DNA of 64,000 nucleotides from Trichobilharzia regenti (GCA_944472135.2 OX235270.1:123147842-123211841); one strand, 5' to 3'. Shown: positions 31,791 through 44,562, numbered from the stretch's first letter. The notes: generated by a model from the letters alone, not told the origin. Program-made: numbers and translations.

Positions 31791-32281
31791 ACACTGAAGA
31801 TGAAAATCACCCTCACAATTAGGTTTGTGATGGGACCCTCCGGAAATTTTCATCATTTCATTACTCTCCTAGATTTGAAATAATGGATAAGGTTTGTAGA
31901 TCAGGTGGATGATTTGGGTGTGGTTGCGTTGTTCTAATTGCGAATCCTTATTTTTCGTTCTAGACAATGTCTTCAGTGCCATCTATAATATGAATAAATT
32001 CTCCATGAGTAATGCAATTCTGAAAGAAGTAAAAACAACAAATGCACCAGGTTAGTATAAGCTGATCTCATCAATCGATCCTGGTACATTTGTCGTTCTT
32101 GCTTGGTTCATGTTTGTTGGTGTAAAGAATTGTATGCGGCTTTAAATGATATAATTGTATCTCCTGACAACCATTGTCGTAATTACTTGTTAATTCACAT
32201 TTTTGTTGGTCGTTTCCATTGGCTTGGTGTTGGGATACTTTTGTCGTATTGTTCATTCTTTTTTAAGGGACGATTCATCTC
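31791..32281. other. Unassigned
   Basis: No motif was recognised. The minus-strand frame 32071-32256 directly follows the Penelope-like fragment and may be its decayed continuation. Confidence 0.35.
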
Positions 32282-32482
32282 TCATTTCCTCAATATTTTT
32301 GTCAGTTGTTGCTCTCCGGGTTCAGTGGGATCTTCTAAAGACGTCTGTTTTAAAAGCTTCTTGTCACTAAATAAAATCAGTGAAATTCTATCAAGATAGT
32401 CTGATTTGTTCATCAGAACACTTCCAAAAGCTACATCCGTGCTTGTCATGATGAAATTCTTATTCTTCTTCATTTCTTTCAA
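32282..32482 (-). pseudogene. Penelope-like reverse transcriptase N-terminal fragment
   Basis: The frame reads TSTDVAFGSVLMNKSDYLDR, then FSDKKLLKQTSLEDPTE, then QQLTKIL. This resembles the block (..aDKG.g.VimnK.DY....L.D...f....DPt....l...L) that opens the reverse transcriptase of Penelope-like elements. The usual DKG is changed to DVA. No catalytic RT motifs were found to its left. Confidence 0.6.
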
Positions 32483-33159
32483 CTGATTTCAATGCTTTTT
32501 GGGCAGAAAATTACGAAAGGTAGATTTTATTGATGTAATCGAGATATCGATTTAAGACAGTTGAGTTCAAATGGAATCCATGAAACTGGGACTGGGTCGT
32601 CTCTCTGATTAAATAGATTCTCCAATTGAACTTTTTATGTTCAATTCAGTAGCTCTTGATGTTACGTCACAGAAGACTCTCCAACCTCGCTCACTAAAGG
32701 AGAACATAGGTGTGTTTCTATAGCTCGGTAACAGGAGATCTGGTGAACTGAGGACACAAAGCTCCACTTGGGTAATCCTTCAAATTCCTATACAAGATCC
32801 GATCAAACATCTCAATGGGAGTGAGATCAAGGCATCTGGGCATAGCTAAAGCACTAGCGATGCAAAAGTTCAAGTTAAAACAGGTACGTCCAATCTTTGT
32901 CTTCACTATGCACATCATAAACAGTCCAATTTCTCAATAATTATTATCCGATTATTTTCCTTATCCGAGCTTCCTATTTATTTTCTTTATTATCTCGTGT
33001 CTAATTCCCGTATGCACAAACGGTCAGCTTTTTCAAGAATTGATGAAAAATTCGCATTAGGACATATAGAAAATCAAAACAAGTGATTCAACGAAGAATC
33101 TCTTTCAACGAATTTGTCGTCAAGCTGTACAGTCGTATATATATATATGCATATAAATG
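32483..33159. other. Unassigned
   Basis: Nothing was recognised; a short AT run (33137-33150) lies at the right end. Confidence 0.35.
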
Positions 33160-33370
33160 ATTGGTTGGAGGATCTCATCATGAGCTGACATCAGATAGAG
33201 AGCAATGGGCAACCGTTTCGTCCCAGTTCGGGACTAAATAACAGTACGCAACTCTCAGCAGGGACATGAGTTCCTTCAAGGTTGCAGATATGCCTTGCTG
33301 ACAAGTGCCAACTGGCACCAAACCTAGATCCAAGGCTTCCTGCCTATTGTCTCCTACCATCTGGCATATG
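33160..33370 (-). mobile_element. Short element with hammerhead stem II/GAAA remnant (Sm-alpha-like)
   Basis: Read on the minus strand, the sequence has GTACTG, then GTCCCGAACTGGGAC, a perfect stem II hairpin, directly followed by GAAAC. It then continues with the GCTCTCTATCTGATGTCAGC tail also seen at 4.62-4.66 kb. The CUGAUGA core between GTACTG and stem II is replaced by TTATTTA, so it cannot cleave. A possible decayed tRNA-like head (about 33250-33370) has lost its B box. Confidence 0.55.
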
Positions 33371-33479
33371 AATGACTTTATTAATAATGTGAAGTGATGA
33401 AAATGTGATTCCACATTTATATTAATGATGAAACTGTGTATTTGCTTAGATCGTGTTGTTTACTATCATCTGCCTAAAA

Positions 33480-33720
33480 TAATGAAAAAAGTGACAAAGG
33501 ACAGGAAGAAGTGCTAGGAGTCCTCAAGGAGTGACATATATATATATATTCACTTTGCTTGGAAATCATGAAATGTATTGGCACAATAACTAGCCATGTT
33601 ATGCTAACGTCTATATTACATGTAGGAGTTGATGTTTATGCCCTATCTAGAAATGTTTGGCAATTCTAACTAAGAAGACACTACGATTTTATGTATGAAA
33701 CACCTTTATTATGCATTACT
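33480..33720 (-). repeat. Fragment homologous to the CR1-like 3' region
   Basis: It matches 17530-17730 in the same orientation, with shared GGAGTCCT.AAGGAGTGA, then AT-rich sequence, then GTTATGCTAAC and AGAAATGTT. It is therefore a tail fragment of that family with no coding part. Confidence 0.6.
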
Positions 33721-35825
33721 ATGATTTATAAATTAATATCCACTCCGTTTTCTTTGTTTTTCTCGAACAATACACAAGACAATGTATTCTAGAAACGAGA
33801 AGCGCCATTCTGTTTTCGTTGGTTGCTAACTTATTGTGAAAGAGAATTTTCCTACAATGATACTATGGTTTTATGGGAGGTATGTTTCATTGTTGATTAA
33901 TTATTGTCAACTAATCAATACTAAGTATAGAATTATGTGGATTATCTCTCCTGCTTTGAAAGAAGACAGCAAGCATTATGATATGACGATCATTTAATGT
34001 CTCTTATGAATATCTATCAGTTATCATGCGCATTCTGCGCATTCTTACATTTAATATTGTATTACAGTGAAGAATAGTGTTCTGACAATAATTAGCTTCG
34101 TGACCACACATCACGTCTAAGAATAGACAGCTAACAAGCTACTTTTGCACCATACAGTGATCTGTTTGCGTGTTTTTTTCAGCAACCAATAGTTACTGTG
34201 CAATCGTGATTTGTTCATCTATGAAGTATGGATGTTGAAGGTGTGTTCGCTGCACTTTTCGTCTGTTAGACTAACTTTTGCTCCCGACTTGCCATTGGTT
34301 TCACTTGTTTCAAGAATGCTGTACAAACCCTTGTAAAGTTAGGAGGTATTCTGAGTTGGAAACGTTTTGATTCCTGCACAACTCCGGGGCTGTTTGCATT
34401 ATTCACGTTTGAGTCAGTATCAATTCATCCACTTTACTTTATTGTACACTAACTAAAGATTCATACAGATTATGTTTATCTCCACTGGATATGATTGCTT
34501 CAGGATACCATTTCAGACCTTATAAGTTGAATGACAATAACTCCTAGATGACTTGCAAAACTACTATCAGTGTAAACCAGTAGTTTTCAGCAACCAGCTG
34601 AATACATATTTAAGATTGTGGAGCTAATTTTGACAAAATATTCTGCAACATCGGCACCGATTTCAACCTGATGAAAATTTATTGTCACCGGAAATGTGAT
34701 TCGGTTGGCTTATTTGCATTTTGAATTCGCAACTGGATATGAACTTTGTGGACTTCCAAGATGGATTTTGCACCGTCGATACATTTCAGATAGTTTCAGC
34801 AAAGGTGGGATTAGGAAGGGAGGCTGGTAGATGTCGCCGAGTCATTTTTGTATGTACACTGAGTCGGTAATTTACAGCAGTAGTGGCAATAATATCATAT
34901 ATAACAACGTCACTTACCATCTAGTACTGCGCCAACTTATTCATACAGTTGGGTAGTGCTCAAGGAGAATTATTGTGGGATCAGTCTTTTATACTTAATC
35001 CTGTTAATGATCAAATGTGAAACCACCTAAAAGTTAAAAAAAGTGATAATCTCCATAATACTGTGAGGTGATTAACTGCATGTATCTGTGTATGAATTTG
35101 AATAGTATTAATGATGTTACAGTTCGAAGTGTTTAAAGGGATGACTTTGAAGTCCATTTTGAGATTACTGTTACGATGGGTGTTTTTCTCATCACTGTGT
35201 TACTGTCGTAGAATTTTTATCATTTGGATTTTAGAACAGACATTTCTGTCGAGTAACGGACTGAAGTCTATGCGTGTTTAGTCACTTTCTCGTAGGATTT
35301 CACGACTTCGAGTATTTTCTTCCATTCTCATTTAGGTAATTTGGACAGATTATCGTACAAAAAATTTCCATATATTTTTCGCTGCTGCTGTGCTATTAAT
35401 GCAAAGAGATAATATAATGAACAAGAAATATGATGCAAATAGTATATTGAAGGTAATTTTGACCTTATTCAAATGTTTTACTATTATTTATATTATTCGG
35501 ACATAGTGAAACATTGACACGATATACTACACCAGATCTGAAAGTATTTTTTTTTCATTTTTACTTGTAATGACTGATGGGTTGGTTAACAGTACTGTGG
35601 TGATGTGAATGACAGAATTTGTAGAGCGGTTGAACTTTTATTATTCTACCAAGTCAACGTCCATTGTGGGCAATTTAGGTTATTTTATTGAAAAATAACC
35701 AATTCAACTTTTGAAAATAAGGCCAACATTACAATTATTGAAAAAAGGCGATCCAGACTATGGCTTATGTTGATGCTACTGTTGTTACAAACAGCTTAAC
35801 GGTTTAACTATCTGATTGACTTGTC
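33721..35825. other. Unassigned AT-rich sequence
   Basis: No gene or element was recognised in this 2.1 kb. It may be intronic to the gene whose last exon is at 37454-37792. Confidence 0.4.
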
Positions 35826-36480
35826 AACGTAGAACTTCACACAGAAGGTCAGTAGTTCAAGTTACCACACAGTATATATAGCACACAAAGGTGAAGCAAA
35901 TAGATTCAGGAGACTATAATGAACTGAGATGTATGGGAAAGATAATAAGTAAGTGGAAAGTAATGAGACTTTAATGGATCTTATAGTTCAAAGAGAGTGA
36001 ATAAATCTGCAGCGTCGAGAACAGTTTTGAGCCATATCACCAAGACTGTAGTCATTCGTTCTTACAGCGTGGTTCTCCCCAGCTACACAGTCTCCATCTC
36101 CTTACGTGGTTCAAGCCAACAGACGTCATGAACTGGTGCTGAGTTTTGGAAAATTCGCATGTGATGTAATTAAGAACACATAAATCAGCAAATGGCTCTG
36201 TTTTGATAACTTCACTTCAAACCTGTACATTAATTTGGGGTGGGAAGGGGTTCTACTTAAAATGTTGACTGACAACAGAGGTCAGAGGTTATTGTGTCAT
36301 TTCGTTCCTAACTGACAGTGCACACGTCCTCTGATAGATATCTGTCTACTTTGGGGATGACATAAGTTGGCCAATGGTACATGAAGCTTTCGTGTCCGTG
36401 CTGTGAGATTTCGTCAGAACTCAATTGATTACGTCTGGTGCGTCGTGTGAAATAAGTGAGGTGGCCAGTCAGTGACCTGA
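35826..36480 (-). mobile_element. RTE-clade 3' fragment
   Basis: 35826-36150 aligns with the 3' region of the 27896-31790 element (GTAGAACTT..CACA, TAGCACACAAAG, GAGCCATATCACCA). About 36390-36480 aligns with a part further upstream in that element (CCGTGCTG.GAGATTTCGTCAGA, AAATAAGTGA.GTGG). The intervening 240 bp is different, so this is a copy with an internal rearrangement. Confidence 0.65.
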
Positions 36481-36905
36481 TAGTTTGATTCTTTATTGTT
36501 ATTTCATATTCACACCCTCCAGCCTTCCACATAGATACAAGTCTACAAAGTGACCAACAGGACTAACTCAGTTGTTAAGACCGCACTTGTCAAGCAATAT
36601 AGACTGTGAGCAACAGTTAATTCTGCTTGTTTAAGACGTAATCAATTATATTGTCTCGTAATCTAGTCTGACGTGGAGAATGCGACGTATAACCTTGTAA
36701 CTCAATTGGTCTACTGTTAGCTTTATATAATACAGTTGTAATATCATTTGTTAATATATTCCAATTTTTTCTCATTCATCAATGTTTACCATATTTATAT
36801 ATCAAGTGTAGTATAATATTCTGTCGCATAAAATAATCAATACGAGTATCAGTGTACTGTGCTGTATTGTATCTGCGATTTTCTCATTCCGTGTCGGATG
36901 ACTAA
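36481..36905. other. Unassigned
   Basis: Nothing was recognised in this AT-rich spacer between two RTE fragments. Confidence 0.35.
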
Positions 36906-37372
36906 GTTTCAATGTAGAACTTGGTACAAAGTGTAGCATTTGAAGTTGGCACACTCTATGTAGCACACAGAGGTAGAGAAAAAGCAATTCAAAAGAACTA
37001 TAATCAGCAGAAATATATGGGAGAAAGGATGGTAATATGGGAAGACATGAGGATTTCATTATGAAGGGGAATACATTTTTGCCGTTTAGAACGGTTTTGA
37101 AGTGTATCACCGATAGTCTCCAACCAGTAGTTCTTAGCCTCCTGAGGACTGTAACCAGAGAGTGGCTCAAACCAACTGTCAACGATTTCATGGATTGATG
37201 CCGAGTATTAGTTTTACCACTCCTAGTTCTTTTCCAACCTAATCTTGTGCTAGCTAGCATTGCTGCTTGAGGTAGGCGATGGCGTGGTGTGCGCAACATG
37301 TGCCCTAACCATCTCAGTCTATGTAATTTCACAATGTCATCGATTGACTTCAGTGTATGATGCATTTACCTA
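36906..37372 (-). mobile_element. RTE-clade 3' fragment with C-terminal codons
   Basis: On the minus strand, KSIDDIVKLHRLRWLGHML and RHRLPQAAML match the C-terminal domain of the 27896-31790 element (SIDEAVRLHRLRRLGHVL). They are followed by the same 3' region, ending near 36906 at GTAGAACTTGG. The copy is truncated at its 5' side near 37372, just left of the splice acceptor of the host exon at 37454. Confidence 0.72.
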
Positions 37373-37453
37373 ACCGTGCAACTGAAATAGTTTCTACTTA
37401 ACTGCTTTTCTGCTTTCTTCTTCTCCTCCTCCTCCTCGTCCTCACCAACTTAG

Positions 37454-37795
37454 CATGTGAATGAATTATCAATGGAAATTCCACTAGAAAAATCCCTTAA
37501 TTATGCTACAGCTTTATTGTCCCAGTTAGAACGAATTTCCGATTCTTTACCGAAATCCGTACGAAATGTTATCGATGGACAGTCGTTGGCGATGACTAGA
37601 CATGTCAATGAATCAAAACAGAAAGGAATCAATTGTTCAGATCCATCGTCTATGTACGACTATTCGCCGACCCTATTAAATGAAGAATTAGAGGTGCTGA
37701 TGGATAATGAAATGTATGATCCTAATAAAGATTTGACTAATCAGTCTATATTAATGATACCTTCTGATACTAATAGACAGTTTTTTCAGTGATTT
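37454..37795 (+). CDS. Probable last coding exon of an unidentified host gene
   Basis: A long pyrimidine tract (about 37395-37445, rich in CTT and CCT) leads to an AACTTAG acceptor at 37447-37453. From 37454 one frame stays open for 113 codons to a TGA (37793-37795); the TAG of the acceptor itself is in that frame, consistent with a spliced start. The residues include LEKSLNYATALLSQLERISD, a likely amphipathic helix, then SLPKSVRNVID, then an acidic tail with EELEVLMDNEMYD. The codon use is balanced and unlike the broken transposon frames around it. I do not recognise the family. Upstream exons were not identified. The immediate left neighbour is an RTE fragment inserted within the intron. 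Confidence 0.55.
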
Positions 37796-39882
37796 TAATG
37801 AATTAACTAAGTTTATTATTATTATTATTCGAAACCAAGTGCATTATGTTATGGGATAGCAAGTCATAATGTTTGCAGTGTATTATTCTTTTCTTTTTAA
37901 TCAGACTCATTATTTATTACAGAACTTATGTAATGTATTTCACACACCATATATATGTCCCCATCATTTATTGACTAAAATGATTATCATTCAACACCTT
38001 GATTACAAACTGAACTGAGCAACTTGAGTTATGTTTTGCGAAATATTATATTACTTCTTGTATCATTTTGATTTTGCTTGATTGTTTTAGTTACAAAGTC
38101 GGTTTTTCTATTTGCCAAAGCGAAACATAGTCTTCTGAACACTTGTCTACTTATCGCATTGATATTTGTAAGCATACATATGAAGGTGACAGAAATCTCA
38201 GACTGTTTTTCTGAGCTGTGGGATGAGATGTAGGCTGTGATTTTTAAGACGCTAGGTAAGAGTCAGAGTTTGGAGCTTCTGTCAAGTGACGTGGGATAAT
38301 CCACAGTATCAGGTATCTGTTCATCCCTTAATGTCGATGTTCCGATCAACACCACTGTCTGTCTGTTGGATTATTGTATTATTTCCCACACATTTTTGTT
38401 GTCTGAAGTGTCTTAATATTTCGGTTCTCTGCTGGTTTTCCGAAAAGTGACAACTTGGACTTATCACGTTGGTTTGTCCTTACATCTGTGTTTTAAGCAT
38501 GAGTGATCGTATGCATACTGTTGTTGTATTTTGCTTAGCTTCAGTGATCGATGCAATCTTAGCCTAGTCATCTGGAGTTTCTCCCACTAAGCTATGAAGT
38601 CTCTTTTCATTTAATATTTTAAAACAAGAAATATTATGAGACTTCGTTCAGATATTAAGTCTCCACATGACTTGTCAAGCTGAGTATTTGATACATGTGA
38701 TAATTTATATGAAATCACAACTTTTCAATACATAGAGTTGGAGACAGGTACATTAAGATGTGAACAAGTTACTGGGAAGTTTTGCGTCTAATAGATGCTG
38801 GGTTAAGAGTTCATTAGTAGATATGGATTAACGTCGGTGCATTATATCATGTGTTATCAGTTAGGTGGACATGCATCGGAAACCGCAATGTATCCAGAGG
38901 TATTTTCAACACAAGGTGACTACCCCATTCAGGGAGAAGTCATCACAGCTGATTGTTTTAGGGGATGTGTATTTATGCGAATGAGAAAAGAAAAAGTGGT
39001 GAATACACAATATGGACCAGTGGTCAGGTGGAGAAATAGTAGAGTTGGACATATTCAAAGCACCACGCTCTGACGCATTGAATATCACGATGTTACTTTG
39101 ACAACGTGTCAGATTGTTCACCAGAGGCAATCAAGGTAAGGTTAGGAACCGTAGTTACCAGTCATCCAAATTGTGCGTATAGTTTAGGGTGGTAGTGGTG
39201 TTTTTTAACACTTATGGGGCAGAAGTGACCAGTGTCTGATAGGTAATTTCAAACATCATTTTGGGAGTTGATAAAAGATCATGAATGCGTGCTTAATATA
39301 CGTGTTAAGTCTCAGTTAGTGTTTCGATTTACCGTAGCGGTTGTATTGACTTTCTATTAATTGTTCGCCTTTTTGATACCCGTAGGTGGTGATACCCGAC
39401 CTTCTTCCAAATCAAACAACTCAGTGAAGAAATAATGTAGTTGCTAATTTTTATGTGAATTGATTGATTTACCAGAGAACTGAAAATTATGTAGTTGAAT
39501 TGCTTTGAGCTCGCAGGTTGAAACACGTAAATGCAAGTATTAATTGCGTAGAGAACCAGCTTCCATAAGACCGTCGATCAAGGATTGCTTATCAGAATCA
39601 GACATCGACATCGACAAACAACACTAGGACGGTGTCCTTTTCTCTCTGCAGTTCACGTATGACAAAGCTTTCATTTAGCTTTCTGGGCGTCTACTATTCC
39701 CTCAGTCTTAATCATTCAGAATATGAGGCTTCTTGTTCAACAATGATATAGTTATGAGAACTGAATTGTGCTTCGAACGTCATCCAGTTATAAGTACTCA
39801 ATTACTGATTCACATCAAATAAACATCTTTAATATGCAGTTGGTTACATAATGGATGTTGAGTGGTGCAGTTCTACGCTTAT
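37796..39882. other. Unassigned; includes the 3' untranslated region of the preceding exon
   Basis: A TTA repeat lies near 37810-37830. No AATAAA was seen close to the stop. Nothing else was recognised up to the start of the tandem array. Small frames at 38837-39130 on both strands have no motif. Confidence 0.4.
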
Positions 39883-40598
39883 TATTAGCTGACGATAGTA
39901 GCGACCAGTAAACTTGTGGAGAGACATCTTCAAGACAAACGTATGAGATATCACTTCATGCGAAGTCGGTAACGTTTGCAAAACAATGAAGCTGAGTGGT
40001 TAGTACTTCACAAGAAGGCGGTATTATGCATCGTGTGATAAAGACTTTATCTAATATTCTTACACCAACAAATCCATACGGTAAGACAATCTTCGAGCAG
40101 GTGTGTGTGTGTGTGTGCATCCTATGGTGATGTGTTTCGACAGGCATGTTGTAGGATGTGCTTGGCAGGCCACAGTGTTGGTGTAATAATTCCAACTGGG
40201 TCGAATGTCGAAGGTACACATGACGAAAGAGATTTCCTCGTTAGCTTCATGTTAGGATAACGTGTTTGAAAGTAAGTAGTAGTGTTAGTTAATAGATCCT
40301 ATTTTGTACTTAGAATCCTCATTTTTCTCTTTAGATGGTAGAATATTGATGTTTGTTTCTATACGATTTCCCTCTGGTCAGTAGGCTATTTTATTATTAT
40401 TATTGTTCCCTTGGGTTCCTAGTGGAACATAGGGCTTCAACTGCACGTCTCCACTAGCTTCTGTCTTCTGTTGTACTTTTCACCCGCATCCATGTTAGCC
40501 ATACTGTTTCAACTCCTCTTCACACGATCTCCCCTATGTCCCACTCGCCGCTTCCCTTTCGGGTTCCACTCGAGCAATGGCCTGACGCGCGCGCGGTG

Positions 40599-41581
40599 TC
40601 ATCCAGCGGTCTCCTCAGCGAGCGAGTGTCCAATCCTTCTCCAGTTTCTCCTGCATATTTGTTGGTTGGCGATTGGTTCTTGTTTTGTTTGTTCCTTCCC
40701 ATAGTTTCTTGTTGGTGATTCTTTCCGGGCCGGCCATTTGATCTTCAGTATAGAGGGCAGACAGTTGTTGATAAAGGTCTGGTCTGCAACAGGCTGTTGG
40801 AAATATTCTGTGTGACTAGCCCGCCAAGTTTCTGATCCGTATTGAAGAACTGACTGACTTGACGATTGTATTGAAAATTCGACTGAATTTTGTTGTTGAT
40901 GCTGATCTCCGACCAGTTTGTCGGTTTTCACTTGTAAGTCTTCGATTGTGTGTGACATCAAGCATAAATCATCCGCGAAATCCAGATCTTCTAGGTTCTT
41001 CGCGTCGGTCCAAGATATCCCTGTCTTCTCGTTTCCCACTGTCTGACGCATAATCCAGTCAGTCCACCACAATTAGGAATATCATTCATTGGTGATAATA
41101 AGCACCCTTGTCTGTCTGACTCCTGTGTTTATTCCAAACGCCCCGCTGAGTTTTCCGTTGTGGATCACTTGACATGTGCCGTTGTCGTGCAGCTGTTGAA
41201 TAAGGTTGATGAATATTTGGGGTACGCCGTAGTACTCGAGTAGTTTCCAAATTACTTCGCGGTCAACGCTGTCGAAGGCCTCAAAATCTATAAAGTTGAG
41301 GTACAGGTTTGATTTCCATTCCATGCTTTGTTCTGTGATGATGATGCGTAGAGTTACAATTTGGTCAGAACATGATTTGCCTGACTTTCCTGAATCCAGC
41401 TTGTTCTGGTCGGAGTTCTGTCTCCAGTGCGTCCTTTATTCTCTCCAGGATGATGTGACTCAGGATTTTACTTGGCGTCGACAGGAGCATGATTTCTCGC
41501 CAGTTCTTGCAGAGTGGGGCCTAAGTCGCCCTTCTTTGGTAGTTTCACGAGGTAACCTTTCCTCCAGTCAGTAGGCACCTT
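40599..41581 (-). pseudogene. RTE reverse transcriptase with internal deletions
   Basis: Minus-strand order: VPTDWRKGYLVKLPKKGDL (about 41520-41580), then AGFRK in a shifted frame, then NFIDFEAFDSVDREVIWKLL (motif A, 41200-41310), then GINTGVRQT (motif B start). Motif B is cut, then DWIMRQTVGNEKTGISW and LDFADDLCLM (motif C, FADD at about 40975). About 60 residues after the FADD block are missing compared with the 10.7 kb copy, and the frame resumes at LQYGSETW. Inactive. Confidence 0.72.
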
Positions 41582-42929
41582 TCACTCCTTACAGACCTTT
41601 TGGAATTTGGTGATTGGGTTCCCTTGACTGTCTTTTATAGGTTTCGCTTGTGTTGATCTCTTCCCAGATAGAGATTTGGTTATCTGATATAATGTCCTCA
41701 GGTCCCTTTTGGCTGCTGCCTTCTCAGCTTCAGTGGCGAGGTTGTCGTAGAATCGTCTTTTGTCCTTGCTAGCATTCTTCTTCACTTCTTTGTCCAGTGC
41801 TGTGTAAGTTGAAGTCAGCGTCTTCTTCTCTTGTCCGTCCTTGCATTGAATCATTTTCTCTTTCACCATTCTCCTCTCCTCTATTAGTTTCCAAGTGTCT
41901 GTTGAGAGCCATTCCTTGTCTTGTCTCTTCTTTCTTCCTAAAACCGTTGAACACGTTTCGTTGAGAATCGCCTTCAGAGAGTTCCAATGTTCTTCCACGC
42001 ATGATTCTTCAGTGATGTCGCATAGTGTTTCCTGCTTTGCTCTGACAGTTGGAGTGAAAGTGTCCTGCAGTAATTGAGTGTTAAACTTGCATTGTGGCCT
42101 ATCCCCAGCTATCCTCGAGGCTTTAAGCATCACCTTGAAAGTCCTTTGTACTGGATAGTGGTCTGAACCCACATCTGCTCCTCTCCTCGACCTTGTATCC
42201 AGTAGGCTCCGTCTCCACTTTCTTGAAATTGAGATGAAGTCTATTTGGTTTTTGGTGTTTCCATCTGGTGAAATCCATGTCGCCTTGTGTTTGATAACGC
42301 TGCCACCAATCACCAAATCATTGAAGGCTCAGAAGTCTGAGAAGAGTTCACCATTGTCGTTCATTCCACCGAGGGCCTCTCGACCCATGGTGAGTTCTCT
42401 TCCTGTGTTGTCTCCTCCCAGCTTCGCATTCATGTCGCCCATCAGGATTTTGATGTCGCCATTTGAGACGTTGTCCATTATTGCTTGTAGTTGTCTGTAG
42501 AACGCCTCCTTCTTCTCTTGTTCTGAGACGTTTGTAGGCGCATAGCATTGAATGATTGTAACCTTCCTTCCTTTTGAGTTGAGCCTGGCTGTCATGATCC
42601 TGGAGGAGATTGGTTCCCACTGCATGAGAACCTTGGCTGCTGTTGGTGACATCATGATGGTCACTCCCTTGGTGTGCTCGTGGTTGTCCTCTGTGTGACT
42701 GGAATAGATTATTGTCTCTCCAGTTGGTAGTTGGCACCTTCCAGTTCCCGTTCCATCTGCTCTCGCAGATTCCCAACACTTCTATTCTATATCTTCTCAC
42801 TTCTCCGACTACCTGGGCAGCCTTTCCAGCTTCGTACATTGTACGAACAGTCGAGGTGCCCATCCTCACTTTTGCTTTCATCGAAAGAAAGCACATCGGC
42901 TGACTGGCTTCCCGAAGACTAGCTTTCAC
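41582..42929 (-). pseudogene. RTE endonuclease and linker
   Basis: The block GTSTVRTMYEAGKAAQVVGE with LGICESRWNG (about 42700-42865) opens the endonuclease. After a frameshift, a second frame (42664 to 41582, with one stop at 42329-42331) has CYAPTN, GDMNAKLG, DFISISRKW and GSDHYPV, in the right order for the apurinic-type nuclease. A lysine-rich linker follows (KKNASKDKRRFYDNLATEAE). The link to the reverse transcriptase is shortened by a deletion at 41582. Confidence 0.75.
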
Positions 42930-43053
42930 CAGCCTGCGTCATTTCACTTCCCCGATTCCAGCGAAAATTGGGGCTATTGTTTATCTTTTTAGAAATTTTA
43001 ATATATATTTATTCGTTCACGCTTCTGTAACAATTTGCTTCAGTTTTCCGAGG

Positions 43054-44377
43054 TTATTTAGTGAAAGCAAATCCGCCAGCTTTCAGAGTCTGCTCCAACT
43101 GGAAACAAATTAGCCGACACTCGTCAAAATAAAATTCTTCCCTAGCTACTTGAATAACACCCTTATCGGACATATCAGTGTCATCTAGAGTGGTCCTTTG
43201 TAACGCAAACATGGTGCAACTTAATGAAGAGGTTGATCCATTGGAACGAACCTTCACCCTGTTATCTACTGTTTCCGTCTGCATGTTGCTTCTCTCTCCT
43301 CTAGCCACCACCATAAGAGTTTGATAGCACTTCGGTGATACAGAGGAACAACTCCTTAGTGAAAGATAGCTTCAATGTCTACGATGTTGTGAATTGGTCT
43401 GTGCGAAAATTTCATAAAGACGTCCACCAGATTATTCATCAGATCGGGACCAAGGTATAAATTGTTATTCAAAGATGTCCTTGTCCACTGTGAAGAGCAG
43501 TAGAATGCAATCCTTGATTTATTAGGCTTCTAATGAGGGAACACTGACTGAGTGGTGCGCCACATGCCAAACTTATCCGCTAACATAATCCTACCTGGTC
43601 ATTTCAGCAAAGTCTCTTCCAACATATTGGGACGTAACATTGATATACTCTACCTAAAGCTGAATCCTGAGTGGAAGGTTTCTTTAACGAATCCAATCCA
43701 ATCAATGTCACTTTTCTGTTATTAAGTAGCTTTTGTTGACGACACCATGGAAATGCTATCCGATAATGTTCATCTACTAATTGTATGGATTCAGACATGA
43801 TACTGAGTGCTTCACGCCGTTGGACATACACGGATACACTGATACTTGTCTTGTCAAACTCACTCTTATAGAACCGATGAGACGTGGTCTCTGTTTTTTC
43901 TGTAGGTGATGTAAACTTCACTATGCTAGTTCCTCCAAAGAGTTCTACTCTAGAGTTCATGTAACATCCAGCCTAAAGAAGATTTAATAGCACAAGGTCG
44001 AATAACTCCACCAAACGTTTTGTCAATTGTTTTATGCACTTCTGGCACGTTACAACCAACCTACATCTTAATCTCTTCATGTTTAACGTTTGTCAGAACT
44101 GCACCATGCAAATGGTGCGCAACTGTTTGTAGCTGAGTTAGTCCTTAACTGTTCATGCCTTTGAAACTTACCTGAGAGGAGGAATGTTCTGGGGAAACCT
44201 GTAGTTGAACCTGTTCATAGAATCGAGTGGAATTTTCTCAGTCTTCCCTTCTAGACCTATTTCTGTAGCTAGATCCTCGCAAGGAGCGTTGCATCTCACC
44301 CACCTTCCAGGTTGGACAAATTTTTCTTTATGTCCATCTAACACAGGCACTACTGAGAACGCAATCTGACTCGTCAC
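43054..44377 (-). pseudogene. BEL/Pao protease-RT fragment in unit 1
   Basis: This is the same content as described for unit 2 (46210-47797). Its last part is separated by the RTE insertion and lies at 40122-40250. The right-hand copy starts at 43054 because the insertion cuts just behind GGFAFTK. Confidence 0.7.
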
Positions 44378-44562
44378 ATCGCTTCACTGATATAAGAATA
44401 GAACTTGGGAACTTTGGTAGAGTATAATTCCATCATGGAGTGGATTTATTTGATGAAAGCACACAGTGGTACAGTATTGTTATTCGCTGATGACGTTTTG
44501 GAGTACAGTTTATTGCTGCTCATAATCATATCATGGTACTCAGATAACTTTCCACAGTGATT

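Larger units (their letters stand above)
40387..43059 (-). mobile_element. RTE-clade retrotransposon inserted in unit 1, with TATTT duplication
   Basis: The element (40392-43054) is flanked by TATTT at 40387-40391 and 43055-43059. Comparison with uninterrupted units gives an insertion of 2668 bp including one duplication copy. On the minus strand it has a 5' region, endonuclease, linker, reverse transcriptase, and a 3' end with an AAT-type microsatellite. It belongs to the same family as 10348-11642, sharing the 3' word CATAGGGCTT and the following CACGTCT. It is shorter than a full element because of internal deletions. Confidence 0.85.

Noticed and set aside
38837..39130. Overlapping 74-78 codon frames on both strands as a gene
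   Set aside because: No motif, no splice support, and both strands are equally open; kept as unassigned.
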